64,000 bases of DNA from the NCBI GenBank assembly GCA_947650365.1, contig OX393550.1:119831874-119895873 (forward strand), written 5' to 3'. A model generated the notes under the pieces. That model had not been told where the DNA came from and searched no databases. It saw only the letters and a list, made by a program, of their open reading frames with translations. Origin of the DNA: Chamaelirium japonicum (Eukaryota; Streptophyta; Magnoliopsida; Liliales; Melanthiaceae). The position numbers and the translations under genes were made by a program. Of the stretch, positions 36,184 to 48,042 are shown piece after piece (position 1 is the stretch's first letter; the number at the start of each line of letters is the position of its first letter).

Positions 36184-37300
36184 AAAGGCTTATCCAATGT
36201 ATCTATCAGGAGCACTTGTGGTCCTCCCACTGCGACGAACCTGTGGTGGTTCCATAGGAGTCGATTATACAGTACCGTTAATCTTAGTGATATCGGCTCC
36301 CACTATGTTTTCTGTCTGCGTACTCCCATCAGTACCAAGCAATTCTTCATGAACTACTTTACTGGTGGGCTTATGGTCTATTAAATAATCCTGCTCCAGG
36401 AATACGGCGTTCGTCGAGACGACAACCTTTCTATCCTCAGGATCATAAAATAAACCACCCTTTGTCCCTTTTGGATACCCAACGAACAGACATACCTTAG
36501 TTTTTGACTCCATCTTATCTCGCTTGTCCTTTCGCACATATGCTGGACAACCCCAAATCCTTAAGTGTTGTAGGCTTGGCTTTCGCTTCAACCACAGCTC
36601 CCAAGGAGTTAGGGGTACTGACTTTGATGGAATAAAATTCAAAGTATAGCTGCCGTCTCTAGGGCATATCCCCAAAAACTAGGTGGCAATGTTGCATAAC
36701 TCATCATAGTCCGAACCATGTCTAACAAGGTTCGGTTTCTCCTCTCAGATACACCGTTTTGTTGTGGTGTCCCTGGTGCAGTCAACTGGGAAACGATCCC
36801 ATGCTCACGCAGGTACCCAATAAATTCATCCGATAGGTATTCGCCTCCTCGATCCGATCGAAGAGACCTGATACTTTTACCCGTCTGCTTTTCTGCTTCA
36901 GCTCTGAACTCCTTGAACTTATCAAAGGATTCAGATTTCCGCTGCATTAGGTATATGTATCCAAACCTCGAGTGATCATCCGTGAAGGTGATGAAATACT
37001 CGAAGCCTCCTATGGCACGGACACTTATGGGCCCACATACATCAGTGTGTACCAACTCCAATACCTCCTTAGATCTGCTACCTTTGGCTCGGAAAGACCT
37101 TTTAGTCATCTTGCCTTCCAGGCAAGACTCACATATCGGTAAACTTTCTGAAATATTTGGACTTAAGAGTCCTACCTTAACCAACCTGTGAATCATGTCT
37201 GAGGCTATGTGTCCAAGCCTTAGATGCCAAAGGAGTGTTGGATTATCTGAGGGATTTTTCCTTTTAGATGAATTAATCACACAAGATTCAGTTATGTTAT
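36184..37300 (-). pseudogene. Element C integrase region
   Basis: The GAG-pre-integrase segment TLLWHLRLGHIAS lies near 37200-37240 and CESCLEGKMTKR near 37110-37150. The core has HTDVCGPISV near 37030, FITFTDDHSRFGYIY near 36950-36995 and LRSDRGGEYLSDEF near 36830-36870. TPQQNGVSERRNRTLLDM near 36720-36780 holds the catalytic Glu. The post-core linker down to 36265 has KTKVCLFVGYPKGTKGG. The enzyme inserts the element cDNA. The region is mostly open. Confidence 0.9.
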
Positions 37301-37511
37301 CCTACTTATGATTGGAGTTAATTACATAGAGACCATTCTGTATCTTTCCCTTACAAACAAAGGAACCATTCAATTTAATTGACACACCAGAAGCATCAAA
37401 TAAAACTGAAAAACCTTCATTATTCAATAAGGAAACAGAAATTAAATTACGTCTCAAGGATGGTACATAAAGTATGTCTCTAAGTAATAAATTTCTTCCA
37501 TCATCAAGAAA

Positions 37512-37841
37512 CTACAAGATGACATCTCCAACTGCTTCAGCCTCTGCCACGGCCTCAGTTCTCATACTTAGGATTATCTCCCCATCACCCAGTTTTCTTG
37601 TCTCGTTGAACCCCTGCAAATTATTGCAAGCATGGTTAGTGGAACCAGAATCCATAATCCATGAAACTGGAGAACAACTGGATGCTACAAGGGATTCCAC
37701 TATGTGGATTTGAGATATACCTGTCTCAGCCTTCTTGGGAGCCGCGCGGCAGTCGCCCTTCCAGTGCCCCTTCTTGCCGCATCGGAAATATTTTCCTTTG
37801 GGCTTCGCCGGACCATTCTGCTTGGGAACCTGCAACTGCAC
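37512..37841 (-). pseudogene. Element C zinc knuckle and protease region
   Basis: The CCHC zinc knuckle (YFRCGKKGHWKGDC) lies near 37750-37800. It is followed by the copia protease active-site segment SWIMDSGSTNHACNNLQ near 37615-37665, with the catalytic Asp in DSG. The protease cuts the gag-pol polyprotein. Confidence 0.88.
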
Positions 37842-38526
37842 CTAGCCCATCGATCTTTACGGGCTTCTTAGACTTTCTTTTCTGAAACTTGCCCTTGGCT
37901 TTCAGAGTCCACTCCACGTTTAGGTATTGGGCTCCTACCTTTATCCCGTCCTCTGCCGCCTGGAGCGCCGCTAGGAGCTCTGCGTTAGACATCTCTAACC
38001 GGTTAAGGTTGAAGTTGGTAACGAAGCCCTCAAACGCTCCTGACAGAGACGTGAGGAAAATGTCGGTCTGGATCTCTGTATCCAAGATGACATCGAAGGA
38101 ACCAAGCTCGTTCATATAGCCAAACAACTTCAGCATATGATCCCAAACTAAAGTCCCCTCTGCCATCTTCGTGGACACCAATTTCTTGATGGTCAGGTAA
38201 CGAGTTACCCGACTACGACCCTCGAATATTTCCTTTAGGTAGAGCATCATGTCTGAAGCAAAGGCCATGTCTTCGACTTGCTTCTGAAGGACGGTCTGCA
38301 AGGATGCCATAATGTAGCACTTGCACATCTTATCAATATCTAGTCAGTCTTTCCATTCCTTTAACTAGGCCTCAGTTGCACTTGGTCCCGGCATGGCCGG
38401 TTGTAGGGCTATTGTGTATTTGCCAACCCTTAGGACGAGCATTAGGTTACGCTTCCAGTCCTCGTAGTTTGGTCCCGTAAGTTTGTTATCATTAAGTATG
38501 GAGGCAAGGGGGTCGAGCTTGGTCAT
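37726..38526 (-). pseudogene. Element C gag region
   Basis: Copia gag. The probable start is the ATG at 38526 (MTKLDPLASILNDNKL), matching A's start at 29359. The helical domain from 38328 reads CKCYIMASLQTVLQKQ, then RVTRYLTIKKLVSTKM and SGAFEGFVTNFNLNRL. A basic linker with KRKSKKPVK leads to the zinc knuckle. The region has few breaks. Confidence 0.88.
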
Positions 38527-39931
38527 GATTTCTGTAAACAATGGTTTAAAGCAATAGTTAGGGTCTACTACAATCTATTTCATAGAATTTAGAAATAGAT
38601 AATGTCTACTCCAGCCGCTATGTCTTCACCACCTCAAGTGGAGACATCCAGGAATCTAAATTCCCTGGGCTAGAGCACTGAGACTATCGGCCCTGAATTG
38701 GAGATAGCATATCGGTGAGAGTATGCAACCGCTTCTGCCAACGGGGTTTTTATGACCCAGTCTTTATCAGAATTACCCACGGCAAACTGAAAGACCTCCC
38801 AGTCTCCTTTTGGCCAGTTTTATGTGACCCGCGTGCGCAGCAATAGCGACTTCACACAAGCTTTCGGATGCTTTCCACAAATCTAGGTGGTGTCGGTAGG
38901 GGGGTTCATAGGCTCCCGCGGTGCAGGATAAAACCGTCACCCACTGCCACCGGCATCCGCCATGTCCCGAAAGAAACCACTAGGCGAACCAGCATGGAAG
39001 GAAACACAGCTCTCACCCGGTGGGAATATCGAACTGTGTACCTCCCACCCAGACCCTTAGCCGGTTGATACTGGAGGCCAGGGGCTCCACTTTGGAGGGA
39101 ATCCCTTACACATCCCTTCTTTATGAGGTTTTATGCATATCTAGAATGCCTCCTAGACATAGACCCTGGTCTACCGTGCTCCCACTAGGATTACAAACCC
39201 TCCCGCAAAGCATTAGTATCCTCGGAAAATATCATAGTCCCTACCTTGAATACTCAGCTTTCGCCTTTCTTGTAAGGATCACATTACATAGATTCCAAGG
39301 ATCCCGATACTTCACTAGTTTGCCTACAATCCTAAGATCTGGAGCCTAGCCTAAGGTCAACGTGGAAAGGACTCCCACTACGATGACGCCTCGTTCACAA
39401 TTTGATGCCTGATGTCAGAGTAGACCTCATCTCATTACAGGTTTCGATGCTGGCCAAATAGGGACATCCGGTAACCTCCGCCGGACCTCAACCTAATGGT
39501 GGCATAACCAAATCGTGATGAGTTCATACTACCTTCAAACGTCATCTAGAAACGGGTATCACACAGTGAAATCCTAACCTAACTTCGTCGCTAGGACCAT
39601 GTGGGGAAAGGGCATCCCACTAGGGTTATCATACTTCTTATGGAGACATTAGTTAATTATCACTAAACAAATCTAACACTGCGTCTATCTCGGTGCACAG
39701 TACTTGGCTACCTGAACTACCACGTGGGCGGTTACTACCTTTCCTTTTAGCTAGCCACCGGATTTGCACGTGTTAGAAGCATATAGAGACACCGATGAAT
39801 CCATAATTTTAGTACTAACCCTAAGCTTGATCTAAAGACAAACTCACAAGCAAGATAATCATATTATCATCGGGGTTCTCTAAATACAAAATAAAGAGAA
39901 ACAACAGAAAAAACATCCAAACTTAATCAAG

Positions 39932-39951
39932 TCCAGGGTCCGACCCCTGAA
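39932..39951 (-). promoter_or_regulatory. Conserved leader stem-loop 1 of element C
   Basis: In RNA sense the stem is TTCAGGG with CCCTGGA (one G-U pair) and the loop is GTCGGA. It matches 25507-25526 in B. Confidence 0.6.
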
Positions 39952-40274
39952 CCTGAATAGCACAGCCAAGATATCCCGCTCTTCCATTCTGCACGATCTC
40001 TGACGACGATCCCCTTCATCGCCAACATGCACGCTTTCGCTGGGTCTTTGCACGCCATGGTACTGCTTGTCCGAACCGTGGATGTAGCATCATCTCCTTC
40101 TTCCTTTGACCGAAAAACTAACACGCTCCGAGCAAGTGCTCGTTCATGTATAATTTCGCTAGAAAGAAAAGAAATAAATCCTAGAAACATGGCCAGGGAA
40201 CCGAGGATGGTCAACCCCCACCCTCGCCCATCTAGAGCCTTACAAATCCACAATAATAATCAATGCAAAATTAA

Positions 40275-40296
40275 ATCCGGGGTCCGACCCCCGGAT
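40275..40296 (-). promoter_or_regulatory. Conserved leader stem-loop 2 of element C
   Basis: In RNA sense the stem is ATCCGGGG with CCCCGGAT and the loop is GTCGGA. Against B (25839-25860) two pairs change together while the loop is unchanged. Confidence 0.65.
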
Positions 40297-40475
40297 GCAT
40301 GCAATCACAGATTATGTATTATTCAGCGCGGCACCTGCAAAAAGACGATACATAGCACAATCCATATGCATGATCTACGCCGAACCCCGACGAAAACATA
40401 TGCCATCATATATTCACATGATGTTTTCACAAATTCATGCATGAAACATACACCAAAGCGTGCTCTGATACCAAT

Positions 40476-42431
40476 TGTTGGATATTGGATCCGCTAATCA
40501 GAGTAGCAGCGGAAGCAAAAGAAAGATCCGAAGATCATACAGTGTATGTTTCATTACAATTCGTGATACAAAACAATCTACATGCAAATCTACGATCTTA
40601 GCATATGTGCGGACACCCTAGAGGCATACTACGATCTACGGAAGACATGCTTGTATCTACTTAGATGTTTAGATTCATCATACCTTATGGATCTATGATC
40701 CAGAGATTACGGAACGATGAAGAACCGCACTTGAATCGCAAGGGAAACTGTCGGATAGCACCTTGTCCTTTGCGAATTGAAGAATCCTCGAAATCCCGTC
40801 TCTGAGTGCAGGGATTACGAGCCGACGGAGGAATCCGTTGCGAAGACGATGGCGAGCCGCGAGATTTTCTCCTCCTCTTTCTCATTTTTTCCTTCTCCTT
40901 CCTTCCTCTTCCTTCTCCCTTCTTCTTCCTCTCTTTTCCTTGGCCGAAACCACAAAGGAGGAGGACTAGGGGTCAGATTTTTGGAGGGGACGGAGTAGAA
41001 GCATTAGGGCCGGCCCTCCCCTCCCTATTTCCTTTATAGGGCCGGTCTCCCATGGCTCCAAGGAGCCTAGGGCCGGCCCTTAGGTGGATAGGGATAAGGG
41101 GGGATCTGATTTAGGTCTTCCGGGTGTCTATCGTGAAGTCCGAACGAAAACGCCCTTCACAAAAAGCGGAAAACTGAAAGTGAGACTGAGTGAGGTGCGC
41201 TACTCGGAATCGAGTTCCGTCAGCGCCTGCGAGCTCCTGGAATTATTCCGCTCAATCTATGATCCATATTTAATATGTTCTGAGCCATATTTCAGTATTT
41301 ACCAAAATACCCCTATGGCCCGTAACACATGTGAATTTGGTTCTTTGGCTCCGGGCTTGCGCTCCATCGTGCTACTTCGCATCCAACGTATCCAACTAGG
41401 TCGGGGAACAATTCCTATACGCAACGACATGGTGGAACCTTCAGGGTTTGGGATCTCTAGCTGCAACCGGATCCCTGATTAACTGTTCCGGTGACACACC
41501 GAAAGTTCTGTTAATCAGCCCTAATCCGATTAACCCGCGTAGCCACCCAGAGTGCGACGCGAGTTGAACTCTAGTGATCCTAAACTTATGTTACTCCCTC
41601 AGAACCCTGTTCTCTACTATACTCCGATAATCCTTAGTCCCTCCTATTACTGGTGCCATGATACGACTCGGGCGGTGGGGAGCACCGTCAGATCCCGATT
41701 GATCATCTGACTAGGAATTGATGACTTGTCATCTATAACACTACACACCTTTCGGTGCTATGCCTAGCATCCGGAACATCGTCAGTCATACTAACAACCA
41801 CCAGGCCTGGGTTAACTGTGTAGACAGATTGACTCATCAAAACGCACCCATCCAACACTGGACGTCGGATAACCTGTAGGGATTACATGTCACTCAAGCA
41901 CCAGCCGGGTAACCCAACGTACCGTGGTATTGGACTATGGAAGGTCCGCACACGTTGGCACATCAAAGCACCACTCAACTGGTTGGCCCAGTGAGCATGG
42001 TCCCTCAGGGTTAAGGACAGATTATCTATAGTAGTAAGACGGTTTCTGCACTAGTGTCTGAATCACTGAACTGTGCACCATCTTGGTTCCTGTTCAACAC
42101 GATCATCGTGCTTGGTCAGGTGAATGGGAATCCCATGTTCCCGTGGTGAAGACTTCACCACATCCTCTACCTGCCAACAGCTTATGCTCAGTGAAGCGAC
42201 CAGCATCACCAAAGCTGTGAACTAGTTCTAGGTCTACACAGAACTGGTCCACTGGGTCTCCCAAGCATGGATCCTCCATGCGCCTTAGTGGCCTACTGTG
42301 TTCCCTAGGGTCCTTTTATTATATGAGTATTATCATACACCAGAGTAGTATTCTAATTAAAGCAATAACCAAAGTCATTTTTATTAATGTTAATACAGAA
42401 AATCCACGCTAAGGACACACGAGCTACAACA
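40476..42431 (-). repeat. 5' LTR of element C
   Basis: A 1956-bp LTR from TGTTGGATATTGG to GAGCTACAACA, followed by the target duplication CTTAG at 42432-42436. Confidence 0.94.
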
Positions 42432-42436
42432 CTTAG

Positions 42437-43774
42437 TGCATAGTAACGCATGGTATGACCAAAATACCCTTATGTCAATAGTTGGTCGTTCTTCGTATAG
42501 GAGACTTTGCAAGGCACACATAAGTGAAGTGCACTAGTGATTTCACTATTCTCTGAGGTTCCCGTAGGGTGCCCCTAGTGAAGTCAACTAGTCAACTCGC
42601 AATATGTTCCGGTGCTTCGCACCCATATGGCAAAGTCCACTTATGGCAAGGAATTGCTACATGCGTCTCTGCACTAACCTAGGGTTTACCCTTAGTGCAC
42701 ACACATAGCTATGCATCTACTGTGCACTAGTGTGAAGCATTCACGGAGCGTAGGCTTGGACTTCTCGTTTCCTCTAACTACGTTTTGTGTTTCGAGGAGA
42801 TGGTATAAGAACCGTACATAATATCGATAAGGTGGAACCTTCAGAGACCAGGGTTCATGGCTTCCAACTTAGATTCGATCGACACACTACCCGAGTGTAC
42901 CATCGATCCTCTGAGTCCGAGTTAACCTGCGTGGCCACCCAGAGTGCGACGCAGGCTGCACTCCAATCCCTCCGGACTTACTATGTTCTCCCTTATACCC
43001 CTGCTCTTCGCTTAGTATGGTAAACTCGTTGTCCCTCCAACTGGTGCCATAATGCAACTCGAGCGGTGAAGAATACCGTCAGACTCGAGTACTCATATGA
43101 CTTGGTTCCTTTCAGGTTGACCATATACATCGTACCTCCGATTACTCTAACGAGCAATCGGATCCGTCACCAGTCCAACTGATGACCACCTGGCCAGGGT
43201 TTAATACGACGTAAGTCAGACCAAAGAACGCACCTTCCGTTAGGGGTGTGGATAGCCTGCAGGAGTGACATGCTGATGCAACGCCAGTCTGGTAACCCAG
43301 TATACCGTGGTTTTGGATCACTACATCCGGATCCTCACACATTGGTGCACCAAAGCACCACACAACTGGTTAGTCCACCAGACATGGTTCCTCAGGGTTT
43401 AGAACCATTTTACCCTAAGCAGAAACATGGTTTAGTGCATCGGTGTCTGCTCACAGATCTGTGCACCGTTTTGGTTCCGTTCGGCCACAGACACTGTGCC
43501 TGGTAATGACCGTGGTAGAGACACCCACGCTCTGTTATCCCATCAGCTTATCCTGATAGGGCGACCAACCCTAATCAGAGCTGTGAACTTATTTAGGTTA
43601 CATGGTACCAGTCTCTTGAGTCTCCCACTCAAGTGGCTTACCATGTAGCCATAGCTCTCTGTTCTGTAATCTAAACACGTATTAAGGTACGTACCAAGAT
43701 CCAATCTTATACTATTAACCGTATATAGCTAAACTATAGGTTTTTATGAGCTGTAGACCTCACCAATTCTAACA
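42437..43774 (-). repeat. 3' LTR of element D, second segment
   Basis: Continues D's LTR after the C insertion, ending CACCAATTCTAACA. It carries the blocks conserved among the long LTRs (GTGGAACCTTCAGAG near 42832 and CACCCAGAGTGCGACGC near 42938). The polypurine-tract complement ATCTCCCACTAGG follows at 43775. Confidence 0.85.
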
Positions 43775-45018
43775 ATCTCCCACTAGGTCTAACGAGGAAT
43801 AACGGTGTTGAGCTTTGTAGCTTCTACATAGCTAAACTATAGGTTAGTCCACCAGACATGGTTTCTCAGGGTTTAGGACCGTTTTACCCTAAGCAGAAAC
43901 ATGGTTTAATTAGTGCACCGATGTCTGCTCACCGATCTTATACCAAGATGCAATCTTATACTATCAACCATTCATAGCTAAACTATAGATTTTTACGAGC
44001 TGTAGACCTTACCAATTCTAACAATCTCCCACTAGATCTAACGAGGAATAACGATGTTGAGCTCTGTAGCTTCTACATAGCTAAACTATAGGTTAGTCCA
44101 TTAGACATGGTTCAACATCGATCTTAGAAGCTAAACTATAGTTTAGCTATGTAGAAGCTACAGAGCTCAACACCGTTATTCCCCGTTAGCTCTGTAGCTC
44201 TGTAGCTTCTACATGCTGCCCAAAAGCCTTTGCAGGAATTCCCTAAAGGAATTGGCAACATTGTCTGTAGATTCTACCTCAGTACCGCTAATTGCATTTT
44301 CTCCTATAACTGTCAGATCAAGTGGAGTTTATACTTGATGGGTTTTCCCTCACAGCGGTGCCTAGTCTCCTTGGACCTTGCTTACCGCTCTTCCGTTGCA
44401 ACAACAGATAACTGAGCCTCTGGTACGTGTCCCAAGTTCTCTAAGAACTTCCTAAACCTTACCACCTGATATATTACCTCGCACTCAACAACGTGCTAAG
44501 CCTTTGTAGTGGAGTCTGTGATGCACTTGCTTCACACTCTACCAACTACCGCTTATAATCCCAAGATGAAAACTATTCCTGAAATTGATTCTCTGGAACG
44601 CACATCTGACACTAAAGTCAGACTCTGTGTGTCCAATCGATATCAGGACCTATGAAGTGCAAGCTAACTCATAATCCTCACTTAATGAGGACTTTATAGT
44701 ATACCCTTTACTTTAGTCCAGTGATCTGGATCCGGGTTCGACTGAAACTGACCAATGAATCCTGCTGCGCAATAGATATCTAGCCTCGTAAACCAAATCT
44801 GGCTAGAATCTTATCTTTATGCGTAGCCTGTGACAGCAAGAGAACCTTGCTCTGGTTATCTCGAGTTACCTTGATTCCCAGAGCATAACTTGCCTCACTA
44901 GGGTCTTTTACATCGAATTGTGATGACTACAAACCTTTACCGTAAACAATATTCTTACAGCATTTTCAATCAGTAGGATATCGTTAACGTAAAGTACTAC
45001 GTACACCCTTGTAGCTTT
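43775..45018 (-). pseudogene. Element D internal 3' part: polypurine tract, RNase H and the end of RT
   Basis: The minus strand carries a polypurine tract, then a rearranged stretch (43800-44205), then an RNase H-like region (about 44210-44760). The RT stretch near 44930-45010 still reads close to the catalytic YVDDILLI segment, where element E is inserted. It is heavily decayed. The rest of D (RT N-terminal part, integrase, gag, 5' LTR) is expected outside the window. Confidence 0.75.
43800..44205. repeat. Duplicated LTR-end/polypurine modules with an inverted repeat
   Basis: The LTR end plus polypurine tract plus the following GAGGAATAACG segment occurs twice (about 43740-43840 and 43985-44090). 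A near-perfect 48-bp inverted copy follows: arms 44043-44090 and 44137-44184 with a spacer of about 46 bp. Pieces of LTR interior (the CAGAAACATGG segment) lie between the copies. Confidence 0.85.
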
Positions 45019-45134
45019 TGTTGGGGGTAGCTGAAACCCCATATCTTGGACAACATTGTATCAGACAAGTAAGATCGTAGCAGAGCCCGACCAGAAGTTG
45101 AAACCCTCAGACCCCGGTATCCGAATGCGCCAAA

Positions 45135-45490
45135 AGCTCGCCACCCACTCGTGCAGGAGTTTGCCCACACCATGAATCTTTCTATAGATCTCATAGACCC
45201 CAGGAATCCCAAAGATGTGGAGCTCGCCCATCAGCTCGACAAGGAGCTCACCCACCACCTCGCCAAGGAGCTCGCCTACCAGCTCGCCAAGGAGCTCGCT
45301 CACTAGCTCGCCAAGGAGCTCACCAAGGAGCTCGCCCACCAGCCCGCAAAGAAGCTCGCCACCCGCTCGAGCAGGAGTTCGCCCACGCCATGAATCTTTC
45401 TATGGATCTCATAGACCCCAGGAATCCCAAAGATATGGAGCCCGCACAAGAGCTCGCCCACCAGCCCGCAAAGGAGCTCGCCCCCAGCAC
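45135..45490 (+). repeat. Duplicated block and GAGCTCGCC minisatellite in the E LTR
   Basis: A segment of about 85 bp at 45135 recurs at 45353, an offset of 218 bp. Between the copies are short repeats built on AAGGAGCTCGCC. The 3-fold periodicity keeps frames open on both strands, which explains the repetitive Ser/Pro and Glu/Leu/Gly translations. Confidence 0.85.
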
Positions 45491-46148
45491 GTTGAGGAGC
45501 TCGCCTCCAGCTCGCGTAGGAGCTCGGCCCCCGGCTTGCGCAGGATCTCGCCCTTCAGCTCGATTGGGAGCGAGATCTGCATTGGGCTGTATGGACACCT
45601 TGTATCTGTGTGCAGGAGCATGCACCCGGCCTGCACAAGACCTCGCCTCCAGCTTGCATAAGAATCTTTGCCAAAGAGGAAACTTGAGATAGCATCAACG
45701 AACACCGGAAGAGCGCTCAAGGAGGTCACCAGGCCGCTCCCATTGTCGAAGAGGTCGCCCTCTCCGGAGCCCGACTCTTGACAAGAATGGAGAAGGCGGA
45801 GCATTGAGGGTGAGCTCGCCTTTGCTTCCTCCTTAAGGTCGCCCCAGTAAGGCGGCATAAAGGCCACCAGGTGTCGAAACCCCTCGAAGGCTACGTAGAT
45901 GATTGTAGTCCACAGAAGCCTGCCCGAGTCGGTTTGGGACCTCCCAGACTTGAACATTCCAGAAGAACCACCTGGCAGCGACAAGACAGGTACGCTTCCC
46001 CACTCCACCGCCTGGCGAGCTAGGCGACAAGGACTGTCAGGAGCCCATGTGCCAAAAGCTGTCAAAGGCCCATGTGGGACGGAACATGGGGGTCTAGAAG
46101 GTGTCGGAAGGAATGGCCAGGTGTCGCACCCCGATAGGTCGCAAAAGG

Positions 46149-46157
46149 CTATAAAAG
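46149..46157 (+). promoter_or_regulatory. TATA box of the E 5' LTR
   Basis: CTATAAAAG lies about 200 bp before the LTR end, a usual promoter position for a plant gypsy LTR. Confidence 0.65.
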
Positions 46158-46440
46158 TACCATCCCCGGCTCCAAAGTACAGGTTTGAAACCCTTATCCC
46201 TACCACTTTTGTTTATGACCGGACTCCATCAATCACCTGAGACTGACTTGAGCGTCGGAGGGCCTGCGCTCCTAAGGGAGCCAGCCGTTCTTATGTTTTT
46301 ATTTGTCTTGCAGGAAGACCGCTCGAGCCAGCGAAAAATATCTCCAAACATTTGGCGCCGTCTGTGGGATCTTTCGACTGGTTCCTGCGAGAACGCCCAC
46401 GACCACGCGTCCGAAAGCCGTGATCGTCGTGACCCAGAAG

Positions 46441-48009
46441 ATGGCCCCAGCGGCAAGGGGACGCAGGTGTATGAGGACCCGGGCGGGGTTTGCGAGCAGT
46501 GGACCCCCAGCTGAGACCCCTCAGCCCTTGGTCCCACTCAGTGACCAGCTCCTGTTGGAGATATTGGCCACCCAGCGAGCCATGATGGAGGAATTGACGC
46601 GATTGCGTCAGGTTCCGTCGGCAAGACGACGATCTGGGCCGGCGAGGGTGTCATCCCCCGTGCGACCACCAGTTTTGGCGTCCCGACTACCCATGACCGT
46701 TCTGGGTCGGCGGGCTTCCCATCCGGAGCCCCCAGCTGAGAGAACGGTCGCGCGTGGGGTGCAGGAAACCCCGCTTAAGAGGTTGCAAAAGCTGGTGACC
46801 CAGCGGTCTAGCAACCAGGCGACCTCACGGGCGACACTTCTTCACCGCCGTAGCAGAAGCGCCGATTCCAACGAATCAGAGGCTAGATCTCTGGAGAGAG
46901 ACCGCGACCTGTGCCATCGACGACGAGGGAAGGAGCCCGCGGTGGCTCCACCACATGAAGCTCGAGAGGTCACCGCCTCTCATCGACCCACCGCCGTATC
47001 CAATGAGCCTGCGGGTGGACGGCGAGAAGGCCGCCACGAAGGAACACACCCGCGACGTCACGACGTAGGGCCAAGCCTGCCGCGAGGGAGTGTGCATGAC
47101 CGGATAGGCCCTGCGCAGCCGCCTCCGGGAGTTTTCCCTGGGCACTAGCAGCGACCTAGTACTCCGGTGGACCTACTGGAGGACCTCGCCGCCCATGGGG
47201 GGAGCTCGCCCTTTACAAGCGAGGTGCACCAAGGAGGTTTCCCTCACCATTGGACCCGGCTCAAGTTTGTACTGTTTGACGGATCGCAAGATCCCATCGA
47301 CCACCTCCTGGCTTACCGGAAACTATTGTTTTTCCGAGATCAAGACCATATCTTATGCCGGGCGTTCCCCAGCAGTTTAACCGATTCGGCATTAAACTAG
47401 TTCCATAAACTGCCGTCCGGGATGATCCCGGATTTTCCTACTCTCTCCAGGCTATTTCTAGAGCAATATCGCTGTAACAGGCAGCCCCCGAAGAGAATCG
47501 AGTCTCTATTTACCTTGGCCATGTGAGCCCGCAAAACGCTGAGGTGCTTTGCGACGCGATTCCAAAGTGCCTACCTAGTTCTGGAAGACGCGGCTGGCCA
47601 AGACCGCATGGCGGTGAGCGCTTTCAGGAGCGCCCTTCCCGAGGGGGGCAAACTTCACGATGCACTGGTGATCAAAGACCCTCGCACAATGGTCGAGCTC
47701 TTCGCCCTTGTCCAGCAGCATATCAAGCTCAAAGATGCGGTGCTAGATCGAAAAGGGAAGGTGATTGAGCAGCGACCTCCTCCGGCTCTGCGACCCCTCG
47801 TCGTCAAAGCTGTAGAGAGACGGGAAATACCCCCGGCGGTACCTTTACCCAGCCCACCCGCAACTCCTGCCGCATAGCCCGCAGAGATCCCCATAGTTGC
47901 CGCTGGAAGGCCGGCGAACTGGCGCCTACCTCCAGGACCCGGAGAGCGGGATTTCACTGTGTTGACCCACTCCCCGGGACAAGTTTTGCACCAGATCAGG
48001 AATGAACCT
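46441..48009 (+). pseudogene. Element E gag region
   Basis: Tat-type gag. The N-terminal part is Arg-rich, with LLLEILATQRAMMEELTRLRQ near 46550-46610. The gag core near 47230-47400 reads FVLFDGSQDPIDHL and FFRDQDHILCRAFPSSL, the same words as in F (RGDPTLHI, EEENNVLCRTFAGSL). The core's C-terminal part near 47600-47770 has AVSAFRSALPEGG. The zinc-finger end of gag lies on the other side of F at 62159-62225. The region is broken. Confidence 0.83.
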
Positions 48010-48042
48010 TGTGGGTGCAAATTTTGGTAAGAAGTCTTCAAA

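Larger units (their letters stand above)
38527..40475 (-). other. Leader and primer site of element C
   Basis: About 1.9 kb with no credible frame. The iMet-type primer site lies at about 40460-40475 (TGGTATCAGAGC on the minus strand). Stem-loops shared with B lie at 39932-39951 and 40275-40296, and a related palindrome at 40129-40142. Confidence 0.88.
32614..42431 (-). mobile_element. Element C: Ty1/copia with long LTRs, complete ends, mostly readable
   Basis: A 9.8-kb element flanked by the target duplication CTTAG (32609-32613 and 42432-42436) and inserted in the LTR of D. On the minus strand: 5' LTR 40476-42431, iMet-type primer site, leader of about 1.9 kb, gag, protease, integrase, RT, RNase H, polypurine tract, 3' LTR 32614-34567. 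By eye the LTRs differ at about 3-5%. It is the best preserved copia here, with only a handful of breaks in the coding region. The copia lineage is not settled; long-LTR groups such as Angela or TAR are candidates. Confidence 0.94.
45019..46350 (+). repeat. 5' LTR of element E
   Basis: A 1332-bp LTR from TGTTGGGGGTAGC to TCTCCAAACA. A TATA box (CTATAAAAG) lies at 46149-46157. The 5' half is made of GAGCTCGCC-rich repeats. The partner LTR is outside the window, so the end is placed by the adjacent primer motif. Confidence 0.85.
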
